Below, in pieces: positions 7,006 through 17,358 of a stretch of DNA of 64,000 nucleotides. The DNA is from Chloroflexota bacterium (lineage in GTDB: Bacteria > Chloroflexota > Anaerolineae > Anaerolineales > UBA11579): contig QWJF01000004.1 of NCBI GenBank assembly GCA_009391835.1, positions 1 to 64,000 of the forward strand, given 5' to 3'. The notes beneath the pieces are model-generated. The model did no database searches. It saw nothing but the letters and a program-made list of their open reading frames with translations, and was not told the DNA's origin. The translations under genes were made by a program, and so were the position numbers. The first letter of the stretch is position 1. Each line of letters begins with the position of its first letter.

Positions 7006-8340
7006 ATGGAAATTTTTGAACCCGTCCCCGAAAATCAATTTACAGAAAACAAAGGCGAAGCGACCCCTGATATGCAGGTGCCGGAAGCACCGCACATGGA
7101 TATTGACAACCCGATCCATGGGGAGCCGATCATTGAGGCACCAATTGCCGAGGTCGCTCCGCTAGCTGCACCCCCGGTGGGACCTGTGCTCAAGGTACTG
7201 GGCCTGGGCGGCGGTGGAAGCAACGCCGTTGACCGCATGATCGAGTTGGGTGTGGAGGGCGTGGAATTTATTGCCGCCAACACCGACCATCAATCCCTGG
7301 CAAAAAGCCTGGCTCCCGTCAAAGTGCAGCTGGGGCCCCAACTGACCCGCGGGCTGGGCGCCGGTGGCGATCCCGAGGTGGGCTACGCGGCTGCAAAAGA
7401 GAGCCGCGCCGAATTGGAAGCCGCCCTACGCGGCGCAGACATGGTGTTCCTGACTGCGGGCATGGGCGGCGGCACCGGCACCGGTGCCATCGCGGTAGCC
7501 AGCGAGGTGGCGCGCGCCGTGGGCGCAGTGACCATCGCGGTAGTGACCACGCCATTCGGCTTTGAAATGGGCAAACGGCAGCAGAACGCTCAAAAGGGAC
7601 TCGCCCGCTTACAGCCGCACACCGATACATTAATTGCGATTCCCAACGACCGGCTGCTCTACGTGGCGCCACACGATCTTCCGATTGATGTGGCCTTCCG
7701 CATGGCGGACGACGTGCTGCGCCAATCGGTGCAGGGGATCGCCGAACTGGTCACCCAACCCGGATTGATCAACGTAGATTTTGCCCACGTACGCAACATG
7801 ATGAAACGCGGAGGCGGGGCACTGATGGCTATCGGCCACGGCCAGGGCGAAGAGAAAACCTTCCATGCCATCCAGCAAGCGCTCAACCATCCGCTGCTTG
7901 AAAGCATCTCGCTGAAAGACGCAGCCGGCGTTATCTGTAACTTCAGTGGCGGCCAAGACCTGAGCCTATACGAAGTGGGCGAGGCAATCAGCCACATCCG
8001 TGAGTTGACCGGCGACGACGTTGAAGTGGTGATGGGGCTTACTAGCGACGATCGCATGGAAGACCGCGCCCAGGTGATTCTGATCATCACCGGGCTGGGC
8101 GCCAACGCGCTCAAGGACCTGGTACCCGATGACGAGCTGGATCCTTATGGCAAGCAAGCGGTCATGGAAGCAGATGATGAATTGAACGTGACTGACACCC
8201 TGGAAGATACGGAACCAGCCATCACGCGGGTAGATCTGCAATCAGAGCGCATGCCGGCAGCAGCGCTCAACAATCTGGATATCCCGGCTTTCCTGCGCAA
8301 ACGGGCCCGTGCGGGCCTAGCGCGTGAAGGCCAGAATTAA
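7006..8340 (+). CDS. ftsZ: FtsZ-like cell division GTPase with substituted T7-loop catalytic residue
   Basis: The 444-aa product has a 60-residue acidic/Pro-rich N-terminal extension, then the FtsZ core. Visible motifs are LGLGGGGSNAV, NTDHQSL, GLGAGGDPEVG, the tubulin signature GGGTGTG (residues 154-160), TTPFGFEMGKR and IPNDRLL. The T7 loop reads GLINVDFAHVR. The position of the E. coli catalytic Asp212 is His261 here, while the first Asp (258) is kept. Tubulin-fold GTPases need the T7 acidic residue to trigger hydrolysis in the neighbouring subunit. This protein may therefore bind and polymerise but hydrolyse GTP poorly, and could be a second FtsZ paralogue. The C-terminus (IPAFLRKRARAG) resembles the usual FtsZ tail. 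AGAGG precedes the ATG. Confidence 0.9.
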   Translation: MEIFEPVPENQFTENKGEATPDMQVPEAPHMDIDNPIHGEPIIEAPIAEVAPLAAPPVGPVLKVLGLGGGGSNAVDRMIELGVEGVEFIAANTDHQSLAKSLAPVKVQLGPQLTRGLGAGGDPEVGYAAAKESRAELEAALRGADMVFLTAGMGGGTGTGAIAVASEVARAVGAVTIAVVTTPFGFEMGKRQQNAQKGLARLQPHTDTLIAIPNDRLLYVAPHDLPIDVAFRMADDVLRQSVQGIAELVTQPGLINVDFAHVRNMMKRGGGALMAIGHGQGEEKTFHAIQQALNHPLLESISLKDAAGVICNFSGGQDLSLYEVGEAISHIRELTGDDVEVVMGLTSDDRMEDRAQVILIITGLGANALKDLVPDDELDPYGKQAVMEADDELNVTDTLEDTEPAITRVDLQSERMPAAALNNLDIPAFLRKRARAGLAREGQN

Positions 8341-8350
8341 CGGAGGCATG

Positions 8351-8578
8351 ATGAACTCCAAGAGTATGCGCAGTATCGAAGAGCAAATTGGGCGGCGATT
8401 CCCCGAGGTGGCAGGAGCGCGCCCAAAGGTGACCCAGCAGAAATCGGCAGGCGCTTCCAATTACTTGCTTACTTTTCACGGCCGCGCCGAAGGTCCTGGC
8501 GGGCGGTCCCTGAACCGCACCGTGCGGGTAGTAGCCAACGAAAACGGCAAGATCCTGAAAGTCAGCACGTCGCGCTAG
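8351..8578 (+). CDS. 75-aa protein next to ftsZ, unknown function
   Basis: GGAGG at 8342-8346 points to the ATG at 8351 (an ATG at 8348 is too close). The product ends in a beta-rich stretch with RTVRVVANENGKILKVSTSR. A closely similar closing pattern ends the caspase-like protease at 50036 (ARITMDAHGKVVKLAVSR): an alternating hydrophobic strand, an acidic turn, GK, another strand and a terminal SR. This suggests a shared small beta domain. The gene lies 10 bases after ftsZ, so it is probably co-transcribed. No known family is recognised. Confidence 0.75.
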   Translation: MNSKSMRSIEEQIGRRFPEVAGARPKVTQQKSAGASNYLLTFHGRAEGPGGRSLNRTVRVVANENGKILKVSTSR

Positions 8579-8585
8579 GCGCAGC

Positions 8586-8825
8586 ATGATCAGCGGACGC
8601 GTGGCGGGTTGGTTCGAGCTGATTTTCTGGCGGCTTGCGGTGCGCGTGTTGAGCGTGGCGCGCCCAGTGCAGCGCAGCTTGCTGGCGGCACGCCTGGCGC
8701 ATCTTGAGCGCCAACAATCCATTCGCCACATTTCTCATCCTTTCGAAAACAATTTGATCACCGCAATTGCAGGCTGGGGGCTGGGCTTGCTGCTGGGCTA
8801 TGCGCTCATGCACTGGTGGTTCTAG
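8586..8825 (+). CDS. Small membrane protein, 79 aa
   Basis: The 79-aa product has an amphipathic, basic N-terminal half and one clear membrane helix near the C-terminus (ITAIAGWGLGLLLGYALMHWW). It starts seven bases after the previous stop and ends four bases before the next start, so it sits inside the ftsZ operon. A role as a membrane anchor or accessory factor for division or wall synthesis is possible from context only. The ribosome binding site is weak. Confidence 0.65.
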   Translation: MISGRVAGWFELIFWRLAVRVLSVARPVQRSLLAARLAHLERQQSIRHISHPFENNLITAIAGWGLGLLLGYALMHWWF

Positions 8826-8829
8826 GCTG

Positions 8830-9627
8830 ATGCCCCGCATTCTGACTTTTCTGGAACGGATCAACTGGCGACTGTTCAGCGGCTTTTTGCTGCTGGGCGT
8901 GCTGTCGGGCGCATTTTGGGGCGGGTTGAGCGTTTCCGCGGCCCCAGCCTCCTCGACGCCGAATGGACAGCACAATTTCCTGGTTGCGCTGGTGGATGAT
9001 GCCCAGGTAGACAGTACGGCTTTACAAGGTTTGTGGTTGGCTATCGCCCAACCCGAAAGCGGAGCGATCAGTTGGATGCCGCTTTATCCCGAACCGCTCG
9101 ACAAGGCGGGCGCAAATTTCAATGAAACACATGGTCCCATCCTGATCAATCCGGGGGACGAGAAGGCCTGGATTGGGCTGGGGCCGCTGCGCCAGCAGGG
9201 CGTGCGGTGGGATGATGTCGTGGTGGTTGACTCAGTTGGGCTGCGCACCATCGGCGATCTTCTTGGGGGTGTTCCGGGGGTTACAGCACAAGCGGCGGTG
9301 GAGCCGCAGATGGCGCTGCACGAACAGGTCCGCTTCCTGCGCCAAGCGTGCACGAATGGCGCGGCGCTTGCCATTGAGGGCAGCCTGGACGAGGTGCTTC
9401 AATTGAACAACGGGGCCATTCACTTGCGAACCACACTGAGCCAATTCGAGTTCATTACTCTGTGGGACCAGTTTTCGAGCCTCAATTTCGAGCTGGCCTG
9501 CAGGCATCCCTGGGCCAACTGGCCCGCAGCCACTCACAAGACCCTAAGAAAAAATCATGTGGCCTGGGCTGCCCCTTTGGTAGAATCGCCACAGCATGGT
9601 TACCCAACCAGTTTCTCGCAAACCTAG
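8830..9627 (+). CDS. Membrane-anchored protein with degenerate LytR-CpsA-Psr-like domain
   Basis: Start ATG 8830 follows the previous stop by four bases. An N-terminal membrane helix (about residues 18-38) anchors a presumably external domain. Two stretches recall LCP phosphotransferases: DSTALQGLWLAIAQPESGAISWMPLYP, like the DSIMLVSINP...SIPRD strand pair, and RWDDVVVVDSVGLRTIGDLLGGV, like the VDFDGFVKLVDALGGV segment. The conserved LCP arginines are not evident, so it may be inactive or a distant relative. LCP enzymes attach polymers to peptidoglycan, which suits the VanW and MurA neighbours. Its 3' end overlaps the VanW gene by 32 bases. Confidence 0.6.
   Translation: MPRILTFLERINWRLFSGFLLLGVLSGAFWGGLSVSAAPASSTPNGQHNFLVALVDDAQVDSTALQGLWLAIAQPESGAISWMPLYPEPLDKAGANFNETHGPILINPGDEKAWIGLGPLRQQGVRWDDVVVVDSVGLRTIGDLLGGVPGVTAQAAVEPQMALHEQVRFLRQACTNGAALAIEGSLDEVLQLNNGAIHLRTTLSQFEFITLWDQFSSLNFELACRHPWANWPAATHKTLRKNHVAWAAPLVESPQHGYPTSFSQT
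9581..9586 (+). promoter_or_regulatory. -10 box before the VanW gene
   Basis: TAGAAT at 9581-9586 lies nine bases before the ATG at 9596, inside the end of the preceding gene. It gives a possible internal start for VanW-murA with almost no leader. The -35 is poor. Confidence 0.4.
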
Positions 9628-11482
9628 CCCACTCGCTGAGCCCACATTTCTGGCGAAGACTGCAGCCGCTATTTTGGGCGGCCTGGGTTTCTTCGCGGCC
9701 GGGTTGCTTCTTTTCTCGGTGGGCTTCAGCCTTATCTATCTAGGGCGTATCTACCCGGGCGTCTCAGTGGGCGGCGTGGATCTCTCGGGCGTGCGGCGCA
9801 CGGAAGCCGTGCAATTACTGACCAGCCAGATCAGCTATCCACAAACAGGGCAGGCCACGCTCACCTCCGGCGAGCAACAATGGACGCTGACGCCCGCCGA
9901 GCTGGGCCTGAGCCTGGATGCAGCGGCCAGCGCGGAAGCGGCCTATTCCTTTGGACGCAGCCTGTGGCCCTGGGCGCGGCTCGGCCAGCAATTCCAGACG
10001 CTGCAAGGGCGCAGTGAATTGGCTGCGCGGCTTGTATTCAATGGAGAGGTGGCCCACACCAAATTGAATGAGCTGGCAGCACAGATAAACCAGCCAACAG
10101 TTGAGGCGGCGCTTTCCATTAATGGCCTGGAGGTGCAGGTGCAGCCCGGCCAAGTGGGACTCACGCTGGATAGCGAGAGCAGCGCATTGTTAATCGCCAG
10201 CCAGTTGCTACGTTTACAAAACGCCGAGATTGGCCTGGTGGTGGTGGAGCAGCCGCCGCGCATTTTAGATGTGAGCGCCCAGGCGGCGATTGCCAACGAA
10301 ATCCTGAGCAAGCCGCTGCGCATTGTGCCGGGCGGCAATTATGAGGGCGCGCCTGAGGGCTGGACTTTCACGCCCGAAGAATTGGCCAGCATGCTCAAAA
10401 TCGAGCGCGTGGATGACGAGGAGGCCGCCGGCTACCAGGTGGGGTTGGATGTTGCCAAGCTGGGGGCCTTTGTGGCCGCGCTGGCGCCGGACGTGCTGGC
10501 TGAGGCCGAAAATGCGCGCTTTATTTTTAATGACGACACGCGCCAACTTGAGGTGGTGAACTCCGAAATAGTGGGTCGCACGCTGGAGGTGGAACAAAGC
10601 ATCCAGCACATCAACCAGCAACTGGCTGAAGGCGCCCACCAGATCGAACTGCAATATGACAACCACTTACCCGAAATACGTAACGAGGCAACGGCCGCGG
10701 ATCTGGGCATCATTGAACTCGTCCAGCAGGTAACCAGCTACTTCTACGGTTCCAGCGCTGAACGGATCCAGAATATTCAAACCGCGGCAGCCCGTTTCCA
10801 CGGATTGCTGGTGCCGCCCGGCGCGGTGTTCTCGATGGTGGAAAATATCGGCGATATTAGCCTGGATTCGGGCTTTGCCGAGGCGCTGATTATCTTTGGT
10901 GATCGCACCATCAAGGGCGTGGGCGGCGGCGTGTGCCAGGTGAGCACCACCCTGTTTCGAGCCGCATTCTTTGCCGGATTCCCAATCGTGGAACGCAACC
11001 CGCACGCCTACCGGGTGTATTATTATGAGCTGAACGCCGCGGGTGGCATCAATGCCGACCTGGTGGGCCTGGATGCCACCGTGTATGCGCCGGTGGTTGA
11101 TTTCAAATTTCAGAACGACTCGGAATATTGGTTGTTAATGGAAACTTACGTTGATCCCTCGGCACGCACGATCACCTGGAAATTCTATTCCACCTCCGAT
11201 GGGCGCGAGGTAGCCTGGGATACCTCCGGAACGCGCAACGTGGTTGAGTCGCCGGAAACGGTCTACGAGGAGAACGAGGAATTTGCTAAGGGCGAGGTCA
11301 AGCAGGTGGATTGGGCAGCGGATGGCGCCGACGTGACCGTGACTCGTATCGTGACACGCGGCGGGGTCGTAATCCTTGACGACGTATTTACGACACATTA
11401 CCGTCCCTGGGCCGCGGTCTACCAATATGGACCGGGCACGCCGGGCTATCCCCCCAAAACGCAGAGCCCGGTGAATAATTAA
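9596..11482 (+). CDS. VanW family wall protein with PG-binding_4-like repeats
   Basis: The 628-aa product has one N-terminal membrane helix (about residues 18-45), so the rest is extracytoplasmic. Two or three PG_binding_4-like modules follow (around residues 75-190 and 230-360). The VanW domain comes next (about 370-500), with LLVPPGAVFSMVENIG, GGGVCQVSTTLFRAAF and NPHAYRVYYYE. A G5/beta-type tail closes the protein. VanW-type proteins are found with peptidoglycan-linked functions; their chemistry is not settled. The start overlaps the previous gene, and the murA GTG follows the stop directly, which supports a wall-synthesis unit. Confidence 0.9.
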   Translation: MVTQPVSRKPSPLAEPTFLAKTAAAILGGLGFFAAGLLLFSVGFSLIYLGRIYPGVSVGGVDLSGVRRTEAVQLLTSQISYPQTGQATLTSGEQQWTLTPAELGLSLDAAASAEAAYSFGRSLWPWARLGQQFQTLQGRSELAARLVFNGEVAHTKLNELAAQINQPTVEAALSINGLEVQVQPGQVGLTLDSESSALLIASQLLRLQNAEIGLVVVEQPPRILDVSAQAAIANEILSKPLRIVPGGNYEGAPEGWTFTPEELASMLKIERVDDEEAAGYQVGLDVAKLGAFVAALAPDVLAEAENARFIFNDDTRQLEVVNSEIVGRTLEVEQSIQHINQQLAEGAHQIELQYDNHLPEIRNEATAADLGIIELVQQVTSYFYGSSAERIQNIQTAAARFHGLLVPPGAVFSMVENIGDISLDSGFAEALIIFGDRTIKGVGGGVCQVSTTLFRAAFFAGFPIVERNPHAYRVYYYELNAAGGINADLVGLDATVYAPVVDFKFQNDSEYWLLMETYVDPSARTITWKFYSTSDGREVAWDTSGTRNVVESPETVYEENEEFAKGEVKQVDWAADGADVTVTRIVTRGGVVILDDVFTTHYRPWAAVYQYGPGTPGYPPKTQSPVNN

Positions 11483-12784
11483 GTGAGTACCTGGAAGGTT
11501 GAAGGCGGCCAACCGCTGCGCGGTGAAGTAAATGTAAGCGGGGCCAAGAACTCGATTACCAAGCTCCTGGTGGCCTCGTTGCTCAGCGGCGAGCCAAGCC
11601 TGTTCAAGAATGTGCCCGATATCGGCGACCGCCAGATTACGCAGGAGATGTGTGAATCGGTGGGAGCTACCTTTGATTTGAAGAGCGCCCACAGCCTGGA
11701 AGTGCATGCGCCCGACCTTACGCGCGACGAAGTGAGCAAGGAACTGGCCAGCCGCAACCGCCTAGCGATCATGCTGATGGGGCCGCTGCTGCACCGCACC
11801 GGTCGGGCAGTGATCCCGGCGGCGGCGGGCGGCGACCGCATTGGGCCACGCCCGGTTAATTTCCATCTGGAAGGCGTCAAGCAGATGGGGGCCAAGGTTG
11901 AGGTGCGCGACGGGGTGTATGTGATAGAGGGCAAGGATTTGCACGGCGCGGAAATTGAGCTGCCCTACCCCAGCGTAACCACCACCGAAAACCTGTTGAT
12001 GACCGCCACGATGGTAAAGGGGCGCACCACGCTGCGCAACGCGGCTATCGAACCGGAAGTGATGGACCTGGTCAATTACCTGCAGAAAATGGGCGCGATC
12101 ATTGATTACAAGGTGGATCGCACCTTTGTGGTGGAGGGCGTGGACGAGTTGCACGGCGCCGAGCACCGCCTGATCGCGGACCGTATCGTAGCGGCCTCGC
12201 TGGGCGCCGCGGCGGTGGCCAGCGACGGGGACGTGTTCGTGCGCAACGCCAAACAACGCGACATGCTTACTTTCTTAAACACCCTGCGGCGGGTGGGCGG
12301 CGCGTTCGAGGTGACGGAAGACGGCATCCGCTTTTTCCGTGATGGGCCGCTTCGGGCCATCCACGTGGAAACCAGCGTGCATCCGGGCTTCATGACCGAT
12401 TGGCAGCCGCCCTTCCTGCTGCTACTCACCCAGGCAGAGGGCATGTCGGTGGTGCACGAAACGGTCTTCGAGGATCGCTTCGGCTACGTGCGCGCACTGC
12501 AAGCGATGGGCGCCGAGATAGCGCTCTACGATAGCTGCCTGGGCAACCGCTGCCGTTTCCACAGCAGCCTTTATCAGCACAGCGCGGTGGTCAAAGGGGC
12601 TACCAAGCTCAAGGGCGTGGAGATCGAGGTGCCCGACTTGCGGGCAGGCTTTACCTATTTGATCGCCGCAATCATGGCCGAGGGCAAATCCACAATCCAC
12701 GGCATCGAACACATCACGCGCGGCTATGAGCATCTCGAAGAGAGCCTGGCCGGGCTAGGTGTCAAAATTCAGAACGTTGAGTAG
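11483..12784 (+). CDS. murA: UDP-N-acetylglucosamine 1-carboxyvinyltransferase (MurA) with Asp at the catalytic Cys site
   Basis: The 433-aa product carries the EPSP-synthase-like fold of MurA with SGAKN (Lys22, Asn23), GDRIGPRPV, and later blocks ending VPDLRAGFTYLIAA. MurA transfers enolpyruvate to UDP-GlcNAc, the first committed step of peptidoglycan precursor synthesis. In E. coli the active-site loop reads GGCTIGARP; here it is GGDRIGPRP, so Asp118 replaces the catalytic Cys115. The same replacement in mycobacterial and chlamydial MurA keeps activity and makes the enzyme insensitive to fosfomycin. The GTG start abuts the VanW stop. Confidence 0.92.
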   Translation: MSTWKVEGGQPLRGEVNVSGAKNSITKLLVASLLSGEPSLFKNVPDIGDRQITQEMCESVGATFDLKSAHSLEVHAPDLTRDEVSKELASRNRLAIMLMGPLLHRTGRAVIPAAAGGDRIGPRPVNFHLEGVKQMGAKVEVRDGVYVIEGKDLHGAEIELPYPSVTTTENLLMTATMVKGRTTLRNAAIEPEVMDLVNYLQKMGAIIDYKVDRTFVVEGVDELHGAEHRLIADRIVAASLGAAAVASDGDVFVRNAKQRDMLTFLNTLRRVGGAFEVTEDGIRFFRDGPLRAIHVETSVHPGFMTDWQPPFLLLLTQAEGMSVVHETVFEDRFGYVRALQAMGAEIALYDSCLGNRCRFHSSLYQHSAVVKGATKLKGVEIEVPDLRAGFTYLIAAIMAEGKSTIHGIEHITRGYEHLEESLAGLGVKIQNVE

Positions 12785-12799
12785 CGAAGAGGAGTTCCA

Positions 12800-13027
12800 A
12801 TGGTAAGTACTGATTTGATTGAGATTTTGCGCTGCCCGAATTGTGTGCAGGAGGGCGAAGGCAATCTCGAGTTCTATAAAGAAACCTGGTTTATCTGCGA
12901 CGAATGCGGACGCAAATACCCGGTGGTGGACGATATCCCAGTTATGTTGATTGACGTGGGCGATCGCTTCATCAAGACCGCCAAAAAAGATTTGCCCATC
13001 CCCCCACCCCGAGACGTTACCGAGTAA
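12800..13027 (+). CDS. Trm112-like zinc protein
   Basis: The 75-aa product has CPNC (around residues 13-16) and CDEC (around 35-38), then GRKYPVVDDIPVMLID, which is the Trm112p-like pattern. In eukaryotes and archaea Trm112 activates tRNA and rRNA methyltransferases. In bacteria the family often sits beside methyltransferase or wall genes. AGAGGAG precedes the ATG. It is 15 bases after murA and one base before the HEAT gene. Confidence 0.85.
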   Translation: MVSTDLIEILRCPNCVQEGEGNLEFYKETWFICDECGRKYPVVDDIPVMLIDVGDRFIKTAKKDLPIPPPRDVTE

Positions 13028-13028
13028 G

Positions 13029-13607
13029 ATGCCCGCGGTAGCTGCCTGGCTCGCCGAACTCAGCAGCGGGGACGCGGCGCGAGCCGAGGCGGCAGCACTG
13101 CAACCACCCGAAGCGCAGCAGGACGCGCTGGACGGGTTGGCCCGCTTATTGGGCGAAGAGGATGCCGAGGCCCGTTGGTGGGCAACGCGGGCACTGGCTG
13201 AATTCAAGCAGGCGGAGGCTGGCAAGTTGCTGGTCGCCGCCCTGCAAGACGAGGACGAAAGCGTGCGGCACACCGCCATGCTAAGCCTGCGCCAAAACCC
13301 ACAGCCCATCGCCATTGATCGCTTAATCGAATTACTGGGCAGCCCGGAAGCGCTCGAGGCCCGCCTGGCCGGGGACGCGTTGATCGCCCAGGGCAAAGCG
13401 GCCACACCGGGGCTGCTGGCGGTACTGGAACCGGGTTCGGAGACGGGCCGGGTGGAGGCAGCGCGGGCGCTGGCCCACATTAAGGACCTGCGCTCGGTTT
13501 CGGCGCTGTTTCAACTATTGGAAAGCGATTCGGTGATGCTGGAGCATTGGGCCAACGAGGGCCTGGAAGCAATGGGCATCGGGATGCGCTTTTTTGCTAC
13601 AGAATGA
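13029..13607 (+). CDS. HEAT-repeat protein
   Basis: ATG 13029 follows the Trm112-like stop by one base and is chosen because the upstream in-frame codons lie inside that gene. The 192-aa product is built of PBS-lyase-type HEAT repeats (for example DAEARWWATRALAEFKQAEAGKLLVAAL and DESVRHTAMLSLR), about five helical pairs. HEAT proteins are scaffolds, and no enzymatic residues are visible. The stop overlaps the start of the methyltransferase gene by ATGA. Confidence 0.8.
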   Translation: MPAVAAWLAELSSGDAARAEAAALQPPEAQQDALDGLARLLGEEDAEARWWATRALAEFKQAEAGKLLVAALQDEDESVRHTAMLSLRQNPQPIAIDRLIELLGSPEALEARLAGDALIAQGKAATPGLLAVLEPGSETGRVEAARALAHIKDLRSVSALFQLLESDSVMLEHWANEGLEAMGIGMRFFATE

Positions 13608-14521
13608 ACCCTTCAAGCACTTCTCTACACCGGTTAAATGGAGACAATGGACTGGATAAATATCGCAGACCCTTATGGTATGCGATAAACCGAATAAACA
13701 ATTCCTGGCTTCCCAATCAAAAAAACGAGAATCTCGAACTGCGAAATTTCAAGCCCGATATGGGCGAGAAAAACTGGGCGCGCCTAGATCCGAAAAGCTC
13801 TCCATCGCGCGCCTTTTCTGATCTATTCTGGATGCAGTTGCCGTGGGAAAAAATTCAGAGCAGCCTCGGCGAGATCCATATTATGGATGCAGGTTGTGGA
13901 TCTGGCCGCTATGGGCTTAAGTTGAAAAGCTACTCATGCGGCAGGATTCGCAGCTACTTTGGGTTCGATGAATATCCGCACAAGGATTGGAAGAGCCTGC
14001 AACAGAAAGAGAGTTTCATCCGGCTAATTCAAGCAGACAGCCGCTCATTTATCGACAACATTCCACCCAAAACTAATTTCTTTATTTCACAATCGGCCAT
14101 CGAACATTTCCAAGAAGATTTAACTTTCTTCAAGCAAATTCAAGATTTCATCAGTGACCATCAGGTGAACACTTTGCAGGTGCATATCTTTCCCAGCGCA
14201 GCCTGCCTTAAGCTTTATCGTTTGCACGGTGTCCGGCAGTATACGCCGCGCACAATATCCAAGATCAGTACGCTATTTCAAAAGAATTCTTATTCAATTC
14301 TGTTTGGCCTTGGCGGCGCAGCCAGCAATGCTCTACACTGGGAATACATAACCAAGCCGCTCTACCTGGATCAAATCGGAGATTGGCGCGAGAGCAAATC
14401 GGAAACTTACGCCGCTAAGTTACGCCAAGTGCTAAACGAAGACGCTTCCCAGGCTGAATTGATTGAACCCAGCTTCTACGCTCTAGTGGTTCACAGTAAC
14501 TACAAGGAAAGGCTTTTCTGA
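13604..14521 (+). CDS. Class I SAM-dependent methyltransferase-like protein, AT-rich
   Basis: ATG 13604 overlaps the previous stop. The 305-aa product has IMDAGCGSGRYGLKL, a clear SAM-binding motif I, around residues 88-102, and FISQSAIEHFQEDL as a post-motif region. The N-terminal LNGDNGLDKYRRPLWYAINRINNSW resembles sequences of glycan- or lipid-modifying methyltransferases. Its codon choice and base composition are clearly more AT-rich than the flanking genes, which points to recent transfer into an existing overlap junction or relaxed selection. The substrate is unknown. Confidence 0.75.
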   Translation: MNPSSTSLHRLNGDNGLDKYRRPLWYAINRINNSWLPNQKNENLELRNFKPDMGEKNWARLDPKSSPSRAFSDLFWMQLPWEKIQSSLGEIHIMDAGCGSGRYGLKLKSYSCGRIRSYFGFDEYPHKDWKSLQQKESFIRLIQADSRSFIDNIPPKTNFFISQSAIEHFQEDLTFFKQIQDFISDHQVNTLQVHIFPSAACLKLYRLHGVRQYTPRTISKISTLFQKNSYSILFGLGGAASNALHWEYITKPLYLDQIGDWRESKSETYAAKLRQVLNEDASQAELIEPSFYALVVHSNYKERLF

Positions 14522-14523
14522 CA

Positions 14524-15309
14524 ATGTCGAGGCAGCCCCATTCACCCAACCTGACCCTGAGCAATGGGCTTGTTGTTCCACAACTGGGCCTGGGCACCTG
14601 GAACCTGGGCCGCGCTACCGTGGACGCTGTGGGCCACGCGCTGGAACGCGGCTACCGCCATATTGACACCGCCGATATTTACGAGACGCATGGGAGCATC
14701 GGCCAAGCGATGGCCCAGAGCGGTGTGCAGCGCGCAGAGATTTTCATTGTGAGCAAGCTATGGAGCCATAGCGTGGCGGCAGAACTGGTGGCCCCGGCAG
14801 TGGATCGTTTCCTAAAGGAGCTGGGAACTGACCACTTGGATCTGCTGCTGATCCATTGGCCCGCGCGCAGCGTTCCGGCCAGCGATACGCTGACGGCAAT
14901 GGACAAGGTGCGCCAGGCGGGAAAGATCAAAAGCATCGGCGTCTCCAATTTCGGTATCGAGCAGATGAAGGAGGCGCTGGCCAGCGGTGTGCCGGTGGTC
15001 AACAATCAGATCGAGTACAACCTCAACCACCACCCGGAGGATGTGTTGGATTACTGCTTGGCCAATGACATCACAGTAACGGCTTACAGCCCGCTGGAGC
15101 GCGGCAACCGACAGCAGGAAGCGCTGGTGGCCGAGCAGGCCACGAAATATGAGGCCACGCGCGAACAGGTGCTGATTAACTGGCTGCTGGCAAAGGGGAT
15201 GATCGTAATTCCGCGCTCGGCCAAGCCGGCCCATATTGATTCCAACTGGGCCAGCCTGGGCTGGACGATGGAAGCCGAGGATGTAAAGCGGTTGGACGCG
15301 GCCCACTAA
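14524..15309 (+). CDS. Aldo/keto reductase
   Basis: The 261-aa product shows the AKR tetrad: Asp in HIDTADIY, Tyr in DIYE, Lys in IVSKLW and His in [17 protein letters not shown] and the NADPH-binding [13 protein letters not shown] segment also appear. The protein reduces carbonyls with NADPH in an (alpha/beta)8 barrel; the physiological substrate is not evident. It starts two bases after the methyltransferase stop, and the DUF255 gene begins one base after its own stop. Confidence 0.92.
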   Translation: MSRQPHSPNLTLSNGLVVPQLGLGTWNLGRATVDAVGHALERGYRHIDTADIYETHGSIGQAMAQSGVQRAEIFIVSKLWSHSVAAELVAPAVDRFLKELGTDHLDLLLIHWPARSVPASDTLTAMDKVRQAGKIKSIGVSNFGIEQMKEALASGVPVVNNQIEYNLNHHPEDVLDYCLANDITVTAYSPLERGNRQQEALVAEQATKYEATREQVLINWLLAKGMIVIPRSAKPAHIDSNWASLGWTMEAEDVKRLDAAH

Positions 15310-15310
15310 G

Positions 15311-17344
<2,034 letters not shown>

Positions 17345-17358
17345 CTAAGGGATCTGCT

